Under the pieces are notes generated by a model that was not told where the DNA came from, searched no databases, and saw only the letters and a program-made list of their open reading frames with translations. From Lachnospiraceae bacterium (lineage in GTDB: Bacteria > Bacillota_A > Clostridia > Lachnospirales > Lachnospiraceae), in assembly GCA_017960415.1 (NCBI GenBank), contig JAGCZE010000476.1, positions 1-5,795 of the forward strand: 5,795 nt of DNA, read 5' to 3'. A program made the translations under genes and the position numbers. Shown piece by piece: positions 1-5,163 of this stretch. The first letter of the stretch is position 1. The number at the start of each line of letters is the position of its first letter.

Positions 1-101
1 GTTTTCCGGTCCCGTGTTGTTCGTATTACCCGGATGATAACATAGCCCAGCATGCATATCTGAAATATTGAGAGTATTACACGTATGACATCGTAATCCA
101 T
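1..101 (-). CDS. Small membrane protein, C-terminus beyond the window (third gene of the sigma-factor operon)
   Basis: An open frame starts with ATG at 101 and stays open to the left edge, giving 33 complete codons. The ATG shares its A with the TAA stop of the preceding gene (TAATG), a typical translational-coupling arrangement, and a GGAGGG ribosome binding site lies about 12 bases upstream inside that gene. The visible peptide begins MDYDVIRVILSIFQICMLGY and continues with a hydrophobic stretch (about residues 5-25) followed by a basic segment (RVIRTTRDRK), so it looks like one membrane helix with a positive cytoplasmic flank. I do not recognise the family. Its place behind a sigma factor and another small membrane protein suggests a part in the same regulatory unit, but that is inference from position alone. 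Its full length cannot be seen. Confidence 0.6.
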   Translation of the reverse strand, partial: MDYDVIRVILSIFQICMLGYVIIRVIRTTRDRK

Positions 102-436
102 TATCGACTCTCACCCTCCGGCTTGTCCAATGACTTCAGCTCCAGGATCCGTTTGCACAGCAATGTCAGAAAAACTCCGAGCATAAATGCAAGAATCCCG
201 ATTATCACATAGCCTGTATAAGGCGAGGTTATTATAAGGCTTCCGTAGTCGGACATCATACTTTCCGTAACGTCAGCCTGTATTTTCGGTGCAAGTATCA
301 CCGCAGAAATCACGAGGATCAGGCATAAAGCTGCGCCGGTGGCATTATAAGCGATCCTGCGTGTGCAATCCTTCTTTTCCTTAACGATATGCGAGCGCCT
401 TATGATCTCGGTAAACTGTTCGTCAATGTTCTTCAT
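101..436 (-). CDS. Two-helix small membrane protein, candidate anti-sigma partner
   Basis: This encodes 111 residues. A charged N-terminal segment (residues 1-28, containing RRSHIVKEKKD) is probably cytoplasmic. It is followed by a hydrophobic helix at about 31-50, a short polar loop at about 51-72 (DVTESMMSDYGS), a second helix at about 74-95 and a charged tail. The ATG at 436 has a GGGG ribosome binding site at 447-444. It lies 75 bases downstream of the sigma factor on the same strand and overlaps the next gene by one base. Family knowledge: ECF sigma factors are often co-transcribed with membrane anti-sigma factors that bind them through a cytoplasmic N-terminal domain. I see no zinc-binding HxxxCxxC motif of the ZAS anti-sigma type, and the cytoplasmic part is very short. 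The anti-sigma role is therefore inferred from position; a membrane protein of unknown function is the safe call. Confidence 0.7.
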   Translation of the reverse strand: MKNIDEQFTEIIRRSHIVKEKKDCTRRIAYNATGAALCLILVISAVILAPKIQADVTESMMSDYGSLIITSPYTGYVIIGILAFMLGVFLTLLCKRILELKSLDKPEGESR

Positions 437-511
437 ACTTTATCCCCGTTCAAACCGTAATAAACCAGTCTGTCTTTAAAACTGTTCCGAAATAGTTTCT
501 TGAATAGTTCT

Positions 512-1135
512 TTAATATGTGTCCCCTTCAAATCCGTAATCCCTTTGTAATACATCCTTCAGTGCCTGTTTTCCGCGGGCGATCAGATTGTAGACCTGCT
601 TCTTGTTCTTCTTCATAACAAATGCAACCTCATCATTGCCCATTTCCTCAAAATATGTCAGATGCAGCACTTGTCTGTACTCCGGGCTGATCTTGTTCAT
701 TGCCTCATACAGCTGTCTGTTCCGCTCATTCCTGAGAATCTCCGTTTCCGGAAGGCCATCCCGGGCCGCTACTGTCTCACCCATTTCGGAACCTGTTTCC
801 GAAAACCTGTCATCATTCAGGGAAAAAAACAGAAAATGCTTCTTTCTCAGATGTTTAAGCGCCAGATTGCGCCCTATGGCGAAGAGCCAGGTCTTAAAAC
901 TGCTCTTTCCGGCGAATTTTGCCGTTCCCGATGCTGCCAAGGCGAATGCATCCATCATGATATCTTCCGCATCTGTCATATTGCGGACAAAACCGCAGAT
1001 AAAAAACGCCAGATCCTCACGGTATCGTTCAAGCAGGATCTTTAATGCGGCATTTTCATTATTGTCAAGATATCGGTAAAAAAGGGCTTCATCGGTTTCG
1101 GCATTCTTTATTTCCGATGCGTTCTCTTCAAACAT
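512..1135 (-). CDS. RNA polymerase sigma factor, sigma-70 family, ECF-like
   Basis: This encodes 207 residues, close to the usual ECF length of about 160-210. Region 2 spans about residues 28-100: the helix around LLERYREDLAFFICGFV, then the acidic DAEDIMMDAF segment, which is the core-RNA-polymerase-binding part, then the FKTWLFAIGRNLALKHLRK segment (80-98) that recognises and melts the -10 element. A linker of about 40 residues (101-140) lacks a region 3. Region 4 spans about 140-193: LYEAMNKISPEYRQVLHLTYFEE followed by the helix-turn-helix NDEVAFVMKKNKKQVYNLIARGKQAL, which reads the -35 element. The ATG at 1135 has AGGAT upstream. It is the first gene of a minus-strand cluster with two small membrane proteins. 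The region resembles ECF sigma factors that respond to envelope or membrane signals, but the stimulus and regulon cannot be read from the sequence. Confidence 0.92.
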   Translation of the reverse strand: MFEENASEIKNAETDEALFYRYLDNNENAALKILLERYREDLAFFICGFVRNMTDAEDIMMDAFALAASGTAKFAGKSSFKTWLFAIGRNLALKHLRKKHFLFFSLNDDRFSETGSEMGETVAARDGLPETEILRNERNRQLYEAMNKISPEYRQVLHLTYFEEMGNDEVAFVMKKNKKQVYNLIARGKQALKDVLQRDYGFEGDTY

Positions 1136-1136
1136 G

Positions 1137-1180
1137 TTATCCTGTTACCTCAAATCAATTATCCTGTTACCATAAATCCA
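1137..1180 (-). repeat. Tandem 22-bp direct repeat covering the sigma-factor ribosome binding site
   Basis: Two head-to-tail copies, 1137-1158 and 1159-1180, match at 19 of 22 positions. The first 13 bases, TTATCCTGTTACC, are identical. In the sense direction of the sigma gene each copy carries GGTAACAGGATAA. The proximal copy supplies the AGGAT ribosome binding site just before the ATG at 1135, and the distal copy duplicates that site where it leads only into TTG-ATT-TGA. A period of 22 bases is about two DNA turns, so paired repressor or activator binding is possible. An accidental duplication of the translation start region is equally possible. Confidence 0.6.
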
Positions 1181-1207
1181 TTATGTATCTGTCTTCTATT
1201 CAATCAA
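1180..1207 (-). promoter_or_regulatory. Candidate proximal promoter of the sigma-factor operon
   Basis: On the minus strand a -35 box TTGATT (1207-1202) is followed after 16 bases by a -10 box CATAAT (1185-1180). Transcription would begin near 1173, giving a leader of about 38 bases that contains the 22-bp tandem repeat. The match to the SigA consensus is moderate and the surrounding DNA is AT-rich, so a chance match is possible. Confidence 0.4.
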
Positions 1208-1328
1208 TTTCTTTTTCTTAACGCACTGTTTAATTATTCTCTTTTTCTTTCTGATCTGTTTCTTATATTCGTAATAGTATTTTTAAACATACATTTTAAT
1301 TGTTTTTTTTATGTATCCATTCTCCTAT

Positions 1329-1357
1329 ATTTTATAATCTAACATGGATTTTGTCCA
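1329..1357 (-). promoter_or_regulatory. Candidate distal promoter of the sigma-factor operon
   Basis: On the minus strand a -35 box TGGACA (1357-1352) is separated by 17 bases from a -10 box TAAAAT (1334-1329); an alternative -10 TATAAA sits two bases closer. The start would be near 1322, leaving an unusually long leader of about 187 bases before the sigma ATG. The -35 box lies inside the short inverted repeat ATGGA-N5-TCCAT (1344-1358). No ECF-type GGAAC -35 motif was found upstream of the sigma gene, so autoregulation by its own product is not apparent here. Confidence 0.4.
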
Positions 1358-1396
1358 TACATTTATGGCCCGCCGGCAACTGCAAATAAAAAAAAC

Positions 1397-1424
1397 TTGC
1401 GTATTTTATCAGATATGATATAAT
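1397..1424 (+). promoter_or_regulatory. Promoter of bipA (extended -10, SigA type)
   Basis: A -35 box TTGCGT (1397-1402) is followed after 16 bases by a perfect -10 box TATAAT (1419-1424), preceded by the extended -10 dinucleotide TG (1416-1417). Transcription should begin near 1431, about 43 bases before the preferred bipA start. An A-rich tract just upstream (1384-1395) could act as an UP-like element. Confidence 0.75.
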
Positions 1425-1473
1425 TTATTGGTTTTAGTAGTTATAGTGTATGTGTTTTAAATGGAAAAGAGAT

Positions 1474-3291
1474 ATGAAACGCGAAGATATCAGAAACATT
1501 GCAATCATTGCCCATGTAGATCATGGCAAAACAACACTTGTCGACTGTCTGCTGCGCCAGAGCGGCATTTTCCGCTCAAACCAGGTTGTGGAAGAAAGAG
1601 TCATGGACTCCAACGACCTTGAGCGTGAGCGCGGCATCACGATTCTTTCAAAGAATACAGCGATCAATTACAACGGAGTTAAGATCAACATTATCGACAC
1701 TCCCGGCCATGCCGATTTCGGCGGAGAGGTTGAGCGTGTCCTCAAGATGGTCAACGGCGTTATCCTTGTGGTAGACGCATTCGAAGGACCCATGCCCCAG
1801 ACCAAGTTCGTGCTGCGCAAGGCACTTGAACTGTCACTCCCCGTTATTGTCTGCATCAACAAGATCGACCGTCCCGAGGCCGATCCCGCCAGAGTTATCG
1901 ATGAAGTATTGGAGCTTCTCATCGAGCTCGACGCCAGCGAAGAACAGCTTGACTGTCCTTTCGTTTATGCTTCCGCAAAAGCCGGTACGGCGATCCTCGA
2001 GCTTTCGGATTCGCCCCGGAACATGAAGCCGCTGCTCGATACCATTATCGAATATATTCCCGCTCCCGAGGGCGATGAAAATGCCGGCACTCAGGTTCTT
2101 ATCAGCACCATTGACTATAACGAATATGTCGGCAGGATAGGCGTTGGCAAGGTAGACAACGGCGTGATCAAGGTCGGTCAGGATGCGGTTATTGTCAACT
2201 ATCACAATCCTGACCAGACAAAGAAGGTCAAGATCAGCAAGCTCTACGAGTTCGACGGATTGAAGAGAAATGAGGTTACAAGCGCTACAGTCGGATCGAT
2301 CGTTGCCATCTCGGGTATCGACGATCTGCATATCGGCGATACCATCTGCTCTCCCGATGCCCCGAAGGCTATACCTTTCCAGAAGATCAGCGAGCCCACG
2401 CTTTCAATGAATTTTGTCGTAAATGATTCTCCTCTTGCAGGACGCGAAGGCAAATGGGTCACCTCCAGACATCTTCGTGAAAGACTGTTCAGAGAGCTCA
2501 ATACAGATGTTTCGCTGAGAGTTGAAGAGACCGATACTACAGAAGCTTTCAAGGTTTCGGGCCGCGGAGAGCTCCATCTTTCGATACTTATCGAGACCAT
2601 GCGCCGCGAAGGTTATGAATTCGCCGTAAGCAAGGCCCAGGTTATCTACAAGACCGGTGAGAACGGCGAGAAGCTCGAGCCCATGGAAAGAGCCATCGTT
2701 GACGTTCCCGAAGAGTTCTCGGGTACCGTTATTGAGAAGCTCTCCGGCAGAAAGGGTGAGCTGCTCGGTATGTCAACTGCGGCAGGCGGCTACACCAGAC
2801 TTGAATTTTCAATCCCTGCGAGAGGCCTTATCGGTTACCGCGGAGAGTTCATGACAGATACAAAGGGTAACGGAATACTCAATACTATATTTGACGATTA
2901 TGCGCCTTACAAAGGTGATATCGCTTACCGCAAGCAGGGCAGCCTGATCGCGTTCGAAGCGGGTGAAAGTGTTGCCTACGGCCTTCATATCGCTCAGGAC
3001 CGCGGTACCCTGTTCATCGGCCCCGGCGAGCAGGTTTATGCAGGCATGGTTGTCGGCCAGTCCGGCAAGGGTGAGGATATCGAGCTCAATGTCTGCAAGC
3101 GCAAGCAGCTTACCAATACACGTTCTTCCGCCGCAGACGAAGCACTGCGCCTTACCCCGCCCAAGATCCTTTCGCTTGAGCAGGCTCTGGAGTTCATCGA
3201 CAATGATGAGCTGCTTGAGGTAACACCGAAGTCGCTGAGGATCCGCAAGAAGATCCTTGACAGCACTATGCGTAAGAGAGCGAACCGGTGA
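1474..3291 (+). CDS. bipA: Ribosome-associated translational GTPase BipA/TypA
   Basis: This is a complete 605-residue protein, the usual BipA length. The GTPase domain (about 1-200) shows G1 AHVDHGKTT (13-21), the switch I/G2 RGITI (53-57), G3 DTPGH (75-79) with the catalytic histidine, G4 NKID (129-132) and G5 SAKAG (167-171). It is followed by an EF-Tu-like barrel (about 205-295), EF-G-like domains III and V (about 305-480) and the BipA-specific C-terminal domain, with [14 protein letters not shown] as its hallmark. Family knowledge: BipA binds the 70S ribosome like EF-G and helps large-subunit assembly and growth at low temperature or under stress. An upstream in-frame ATG at 1450 would add eight residues (MCFKWKRD). 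I prefer the ATG at 1474 because homologues begin [12 protein letters not shown], the upstream ATG has no ribosome binding site and lies only about 19 bases from the predicted transcript start, and a weak GGAAAAGAG precedes 1474. It appears monocistronic, with its own promoter and a terminator. Confidence 0.98.
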   Translation: MKREDIRNIAIIAHVDHGKTTLVDCLLRQSGIFRSNQVVEERVMDSNDLERERGITILSKNTAINYNGVKINIIDTPGHADFGGEVERVLKMVNGVILVVDAFEGPMPQTKFVLRKALELSLPVIVCINKIDRPEADPARVIDEVLELLIELDASEEQLDCPFVYASAKAGTAILELSDSPRNMKPLLDTIIEYIPAPEGDENAGTQVLISTIDYNEYVGRIGVGKVDNGVIKVGQDAVIVNYHNPDQTKKVKISKLYEFDGLKRNEVTSATVGSIVAISGIDDLHIGDTICSPDAPKAIPFQKISEPTLSMNFVVNDSPLAGREGKWVTSRHLRERLFRELNTDVSLRVEETDTTEAFKVSGRGELHLSILIETMRREGYEFAVSKAQVIYKTGENGEKLEPMERAIVDVPEEFSGTVIEKLSGRKGELLGMSTAAGGYTRLEFSIPARGLIGYRGEFMTDTKGNGILNTIFDDYAPYKGDIAYRKQGSLIAFEAGESVAYGLHIAQDRGTLFIGPGEQVYAGMVVGQSGKGEDIELNVCKRKQLTNTRSSAADEALRLTPPKILSLEQALEFIDNDELLEVTPKSLRIRKKILDSTMRKRANR

Positions 3292-3323
3292 GGCTGGGGG
3301 TACTACTATACTGACTTAGTGAC

Positions 3324-3407
3324 GGCTCTGTCCGAAAAAGATCCCCGGTCGGATTACTGACCAATTAGGTCAATGTAATCCGACCGGGGACTTTTTCGTC
3401 CCGAGCC
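3324..3407. terminator. Long bidirectional hairpin terminator between convergent genes
   Basis: A near-perfect inverted repeat of about 84 bases lies between bipA (plus) and the Panacea-domain gene (minus). From outside in: GGCTC/GAGCC (3324-3328 with 3403-3407), a 4-base internal mismatch, CGAAAAAG/CTTTTTCG (3333-3340 with 3391-3398), a single bulged A at 3341, a 16-bp perfect stem (3342-3357 with 3375-3390), then TGACC/GGTCA (3358-3362 with 3368-3372) around the loop AATTA. The GC-rich part of the stem is followed by a T run on each strand (CTTTTT on plus, TCTTTTT on minus), so it can terminate transcripts from both sides. It is much longer than a typical intrinsic terminator. Confidence 0.85.
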
Positions 3408-3425
3408 TGTATTAGACTGGTTAAG

Positions 3426-3439
3426 TTTATTTAAATAAA
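3426..3439. repeat. Perfect 14-bp AT palindrome TTTATTTAAATAAA
   Basis: This fully symmetrical AT-only palindrome lies in the 77-base spacer between the long hairpin and the end of the Panacea-domain gene. It could be a protein binding site, but AT-only palindromes arise easily by chance and no role is suggested by its position behind two gene ends. Confidence 0.4.
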
Positions 3440-3484
3440 TAGTTCCCGAGACTGTCGGTTCTTTAGCATCTAAAGGTGGCTGTT

Positions 3485-4348
3485 TCATTTTTTTTCTGAT
3501 TTCTCAGGTTCGTCTGCGGTTTGGCGGGTGGTTTCTTTGCGGACGAAGGTCATCCTCTTGTGGAGATATGCCTCGAAGTCTTTTAATTTCTTGATCTTGG
3601 CCTGGTTGAACACTTCACTGTAGCAGTTTCTTAAGATCACCGCTGAGGCGGCTCTGCGACGTCGGGCGCCTTTCGGACCGCACAGTCTGAAATGTTCGGC
3701 TTCTGCCAATACGTTCAGGGCTTTTGCTCCATACCATGAAAATGCATCCGCCACGGTCCGCAGGATCTCCTGTTCTTCCTGTGTCGGTGTGTACATATTA
3801 TTGTCCGGATAGAGATTTTCCGGTCTGATGCAGCCGTACTTCGTAATCCTCTCTTCTACGCTTCTGAAAGGAAATCCCGACCGTCCGGGCTGGTAATCTT
3901 CGTCAAACAGGGGTTTGTCGAACAGGCTGACTGATATGACCTGTGACCAGAACAGGATTGTTTCGAGCCTGAGCAATGATGTTCCGTCACTGCATGACCA
4001 TGTGCCTGATTCATTCAGATATCCGATCACGAATCCCGATGCTTCTCCTATGGCGTTAAGCGGAAAAAACGAGCATACAGCCTCGTAGCTCTTCTTAAAT
4101 GCCACAGAGCTGATCCTGTCAGCGTTCTCCAGCAGCACCCCGGCGTATTCTGCCGGATTGTCGAACAGTTCCTTTAATCTGACAGTATATTCATTCACCG
4201 CAAATCCTTCCTTTGACAGCAGAATGATCGCGGTTTCGCCCCACCCGAGCAGTTTCGCAAGCGGTTTTTTCCCAATCTTATAAATCTTGAGCATTATCTC
4301 AAGTTCTTCGGAATTTATGGCCGTACTTTGAGGATCATTGGTTTTCAA
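3485..4348 (-). CDS. HTH-Panacea (DUF4065/SocA-like) domain protein, orphan antitoxin-like regulator
   Basis: This encodes 287 residues. The N-terminal part (about 17-90) resembles the HTH region often fused to Panacea domains in Firmicutes: IYKIGKKPLAKLLGWGE, then LFDNPAEYAGVLLENADRIS and FKKSYEAV. The second part (about 100-265) fits the Panacea/SocA fold: SLLRLETILFWSQVISVSLFDKPLFDEDY, the spaced YG in ITKYG, then TPTQEEQEILRTVADAFSWYGAKALNVL and a basic C-terminal region. Family knowledge: Panacea domains are antitoxins that neutralise many unrelated toxins encoded next to them, and SocA is a proteolytic adaptor antitoxin. Here the usual W-x-YGP-like segment is replaced by GRSGFPFRS and the HTH recognition region is atypical, so the protein is divergent. 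The start is TTG at 4348: AGGAGG sits at 4365-4360, an in-frame TAG lies just upstream, and no in-frame ATG occurs before residue 19. It is 17-18 bases behind the COG2426 gene, clearly the same operon. No recognisable toxin gene is adjacent. The assignment is from remembered patterns, not a search. Confidence 0.75.
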   Translation of the reverse strand: MKTNDPQSTAINSEELEIMLKIYKIGKKPLAKLLGWGETAIILLSKEGFAVNEYTVRLKELFDNPAEYAGVLLENADRISSVAFKKSYEAVCSFFPLNAIGEASGFVIGYLNESGTWSCSDGTSLLRLETILFWSQVISVSLFDKPLFDEDYQPGRSGFPFRSVEERITKYGCIRPENLYPDNNMYTPTQEEQEILRTVADAFSWYGAKALNVLAEAEHFRLCGPKGARRRRAASAVILRNCYSEVFNQAKIKKLKDFEAYLHKRMTFVRKETTRQTADEPEKSEKK

Positions 4349-4357
4349 ATCGTTTTG

Positions 4358-4365
4358 CTCCTCCT
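4358..4365 (-). promoter_or_regulatory. Strong ribosome binding site that fixes the TTG start of the Panacea-domain gene
   Basis: AGGAGGAG immediately follows the TAA stop of the upstream gene and lies 9 bases before TTG at 4348. With a TAG in the same frame just upstream and no nearby in-frame ATG or GTG, it decides the start codon. Confidence 0.75.
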
Positions 4366-4366
4366 A

Positions 4367-4873
4367 TTAACCCATATTTGAAATGACCCAGGGGATAAAA
4401 TACGTGATCGTACACATGATCGTCGTCGCAAGCAGCAGACCGATCAATATCGCAGGAAAGGCTTTCCTGATCTTTATATTCAATAATGAAGCTATCAATG
4501 CCCCGGTCCATGCTCCGGTACCGGGAATCGGTATCCCGACAAAGAGAACAAGACCCCAGAATTCATATTTCTGAATTTTGTCGGATTTCCCCATTGATTT
4601 CGCTTCAAGCTTTTCTACATGTGGTTTAAACAGTTTCGTTCCCTTCATCCAGGTAAATATGGGTGTGATGAACCACAGGATAAAGGGTATCGGAATGATA
4701 TTGCCGACCAGACATATGCCTATTGCCTTCCATATCGGGATCCCAAACAGCGGTGCGAGTATCAGACCGCCCCGAAGCTCCACAAGAGGAAGCATCGATA
4801 CAAAGAATACTACCCATTCCTTCGGCAGCCACTCAAATGTGGCCGCGAACCAGGTACCAATTTTTTCAGCCAT
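4367..4873 (-). CDS. COG2426 small multi-drug export family membrane protein
   Basis: This encodes 168 residues, the typical length for the family (Pfam Sm_multidrug_ex). Conserved signatures are PLVELRGGL (29-37), GNIIPIPF (57-64) and GIPIPGTGAWTG (113-124). Hydrophobic segments lie at about 19-43, 48-75, 105-132 and 138-163, with a basic amphipathic loop (about 78-104) between the second and third, so the protein is an integral cytoplasmic-membrane protein. Despite the family name, transport of drugs is poorly documented and the true substrate is unknown to me. The ATG at 4873 follows AAGGAG at a normal distance. It is the first gene of a two-gene operon with the HTH-Panacea gene, and a promoter is visible just upstream. 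The arrangement separates it from the tRNA transcript by an intrinsic terminator. Confidence 0.9.
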   Translation of the reverse strand: MAEKIGTWFAATFEWLPKEWVVFFVSMLPLVELRGGLILAPLFGIPIWKAIGICLVGNIIPIPFILWFITPIFTWMKGTKLFKPHVEKLEAKSMGKSDKIQKYEFWGLVLFVGIPIPGTGAWTGALIASLLNIKIRKAFPAILIGLLLATTIMCTITYFIPWVISNMG

Positions 4874-4913
4874 TTTACAGGTACTCCTTAATTACAAAAA
4901 TGCAAGCGGTAAA

Positions 4914-4942
4914 ATGATACACCATTTTTTGACATTAAGCAA
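4914..4942 (-). promoter_or_regulatory. Promoter of the COG2426-Panacea operon
   Basis: On the minus strand TTGCTT (4942-4937) is followed after 17 bases by TATCAT (4919-4914), a reasonable SigA-type pair. Transcription would start near 4907, about 34 bases before the COG2426 ATG. The promoter lies downstream of the tRNA terminator, so the operon can be expressed independently of the tRNA. Confidence 0.55.
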
Positions 4943-4968
4943 CTCATTTGAGACTCAGTTATCGCAAT

Positions 4969-4997
4969 AAAAAACACCGGACGCTTCCATCCGGTGT
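4969..4997 (-). terminator. Intrinsic terminator of the tRNA-Arg transcript
   Basis: In the minus direction an 8-bp stem ACACCGGA/TCCGGTGT (4997-4990 with 4981-4974) with an 8-base loop ends in a run of six T (4974-4969). It begins four bases after the tRNA 3' end, so the tRNA is a single-gene transcript, and it insulates the COG2426 operon downstream. Confidence 0.9.
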
Positions 4998-5001
4998 AAA
5001 A

Positions 5002-5075
5002 CGTGTGTGACACGATTCGAACGCGCGATCTTCTGGTCCGTAGCCAGACGCTCTATCCAGCTGAGCTACACACAC
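5002..5075 (-). tRNA. tRNA-Arg, anticodon ACG
   Basis: A 74-base cloverleaf reads on the minus strand. The acceptor stem GTGTGTG/CACACAC is a perfect 7 bp. The D arm is GCTC-AGCTGGATA-GAGC. The anticodon arm TCTGG-CTACGGA-CCAGA carries ACG (5041-5039). The variable loop has five bases, and the T arm GCGCG-TTCGAAT-CGTGT contains two G-U pairs. The discriminator base is G and CCA is not encoded. A20 in the D loop and C35 are the known arginine identity elements. The first anticodon base A34 is expected to be converted to inosine by TadA, so the tRNA would read CGU, CGC and CGA. It has its own promoter and terminator. Confidence 0.97.
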
Positions 5076-5081
5076 GTAACC

Positions 5082-5099
5082 GGCCTCATTTTTGAGACC
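5082..5099 (-). other. Small hairpin at the 5' end of the pre-tRNA leader
   Basis: In the minus direction GGTCTC (5099-5094) pairs with GAGGCC (5087-5082) over the loop AAAAAT, with one G-U pair. It starts almost at the predicted transcription start and lies 6 bases before the mature tRNA, inside the piece RNase P would remove. It has no T run after it, so it is not a terminator. Confidence 0.4.
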
Positions 5100-5106
5100 G
5101 AAGTAT

Positions 5107-5135
5107 ATCTTAACACGTAGTCAAACTTTTGTCAA
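5107..5135 (-). promoter_or_regulatory. Promoter of tRNA-Arg
   Basis: A perfect -35 box TTGACA (5135-5130) is followed after exactly 17 bases by TAAGAT (5112-5107). Transcription should start near 5100, about 25 bases before the mature tRNA. The strength fits a stable-RNA gene. Confidence 0.8.
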
Positions 5136-5163
5136 TAACAAATTTATTCCTGTTATTTACCTG

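Larger units (their letters stand above)
1136..1449. other. AT-rich divergent intergenic region between the sigma-factor gene and bipA
   Basis: No convincing coding frame lies in these 314 bases. The part next to the sigma gene (about 1190-1265) is a long pyrimidine-rich run on the plus strand, so a sigma mRNA starting at the distal promoter would carry a purine-rich leader (AAAGAAAAAGAG-like). The region holds two candidate minus-strand promoters, a tandem repeat, a short inverted repeat and the bipA promoter, listed separately. I did not recognise any riboswitch class. Confidence 0.75.

Noticed and set aside
484..488. GGAAC on the minus strand between the sigma gene and the two-helix protein, resembling an ECF -35 box
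   Set aside because: No matching ECF -10 element is found 15-17 bases downstream, and a 5-base match is easily due to chance.
491..509. Direct repeat AATAGTT with a period of 12 and a weak AAACT/AGTTT dyad in the same spacer
   Set aside because: It is short and AT-rich with a low-stability stem and no T run, so no terminator or operator can be claimed.
603..1079. Long plus-strand open frame opposite the sigma-factor gene
   Set aside because: It is the antisense shadow of a well-supported sigma-70 protein; its translation has no domain-like pattern and no ribosome binding site was evident.
1450..1473. Upstream ATG as the start of bipA
   Set aside because: It adds eight residues not typical of BipA, lacks a ribosome binding site and lies too close to the predicted transcription start.
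1834..2331. Minus-strand open frame of 165 codons inside bipA
   Set aside because: It lies antisense to the conserved GTPase and barrel domains of bipA and shows low-complexity shadow composition; there is no promoter or ribosome binding site to support it.
3461..3475. Inverted repeat CTTTAG-CAT-CTAAAG after the Panacea-domain gene
   Set aside because: The loop is three bases, the stem is AT-rich and no T run follows in the minus direction; the long hairpin downstream is the better terminator.
5002..5022. tRNA-Arg 3' end as an integration (att) site
   Set aside because: I found no second copy of the tRNA 3' end in the window and no integrase gene, and the neighbouring genes look chromosomal.
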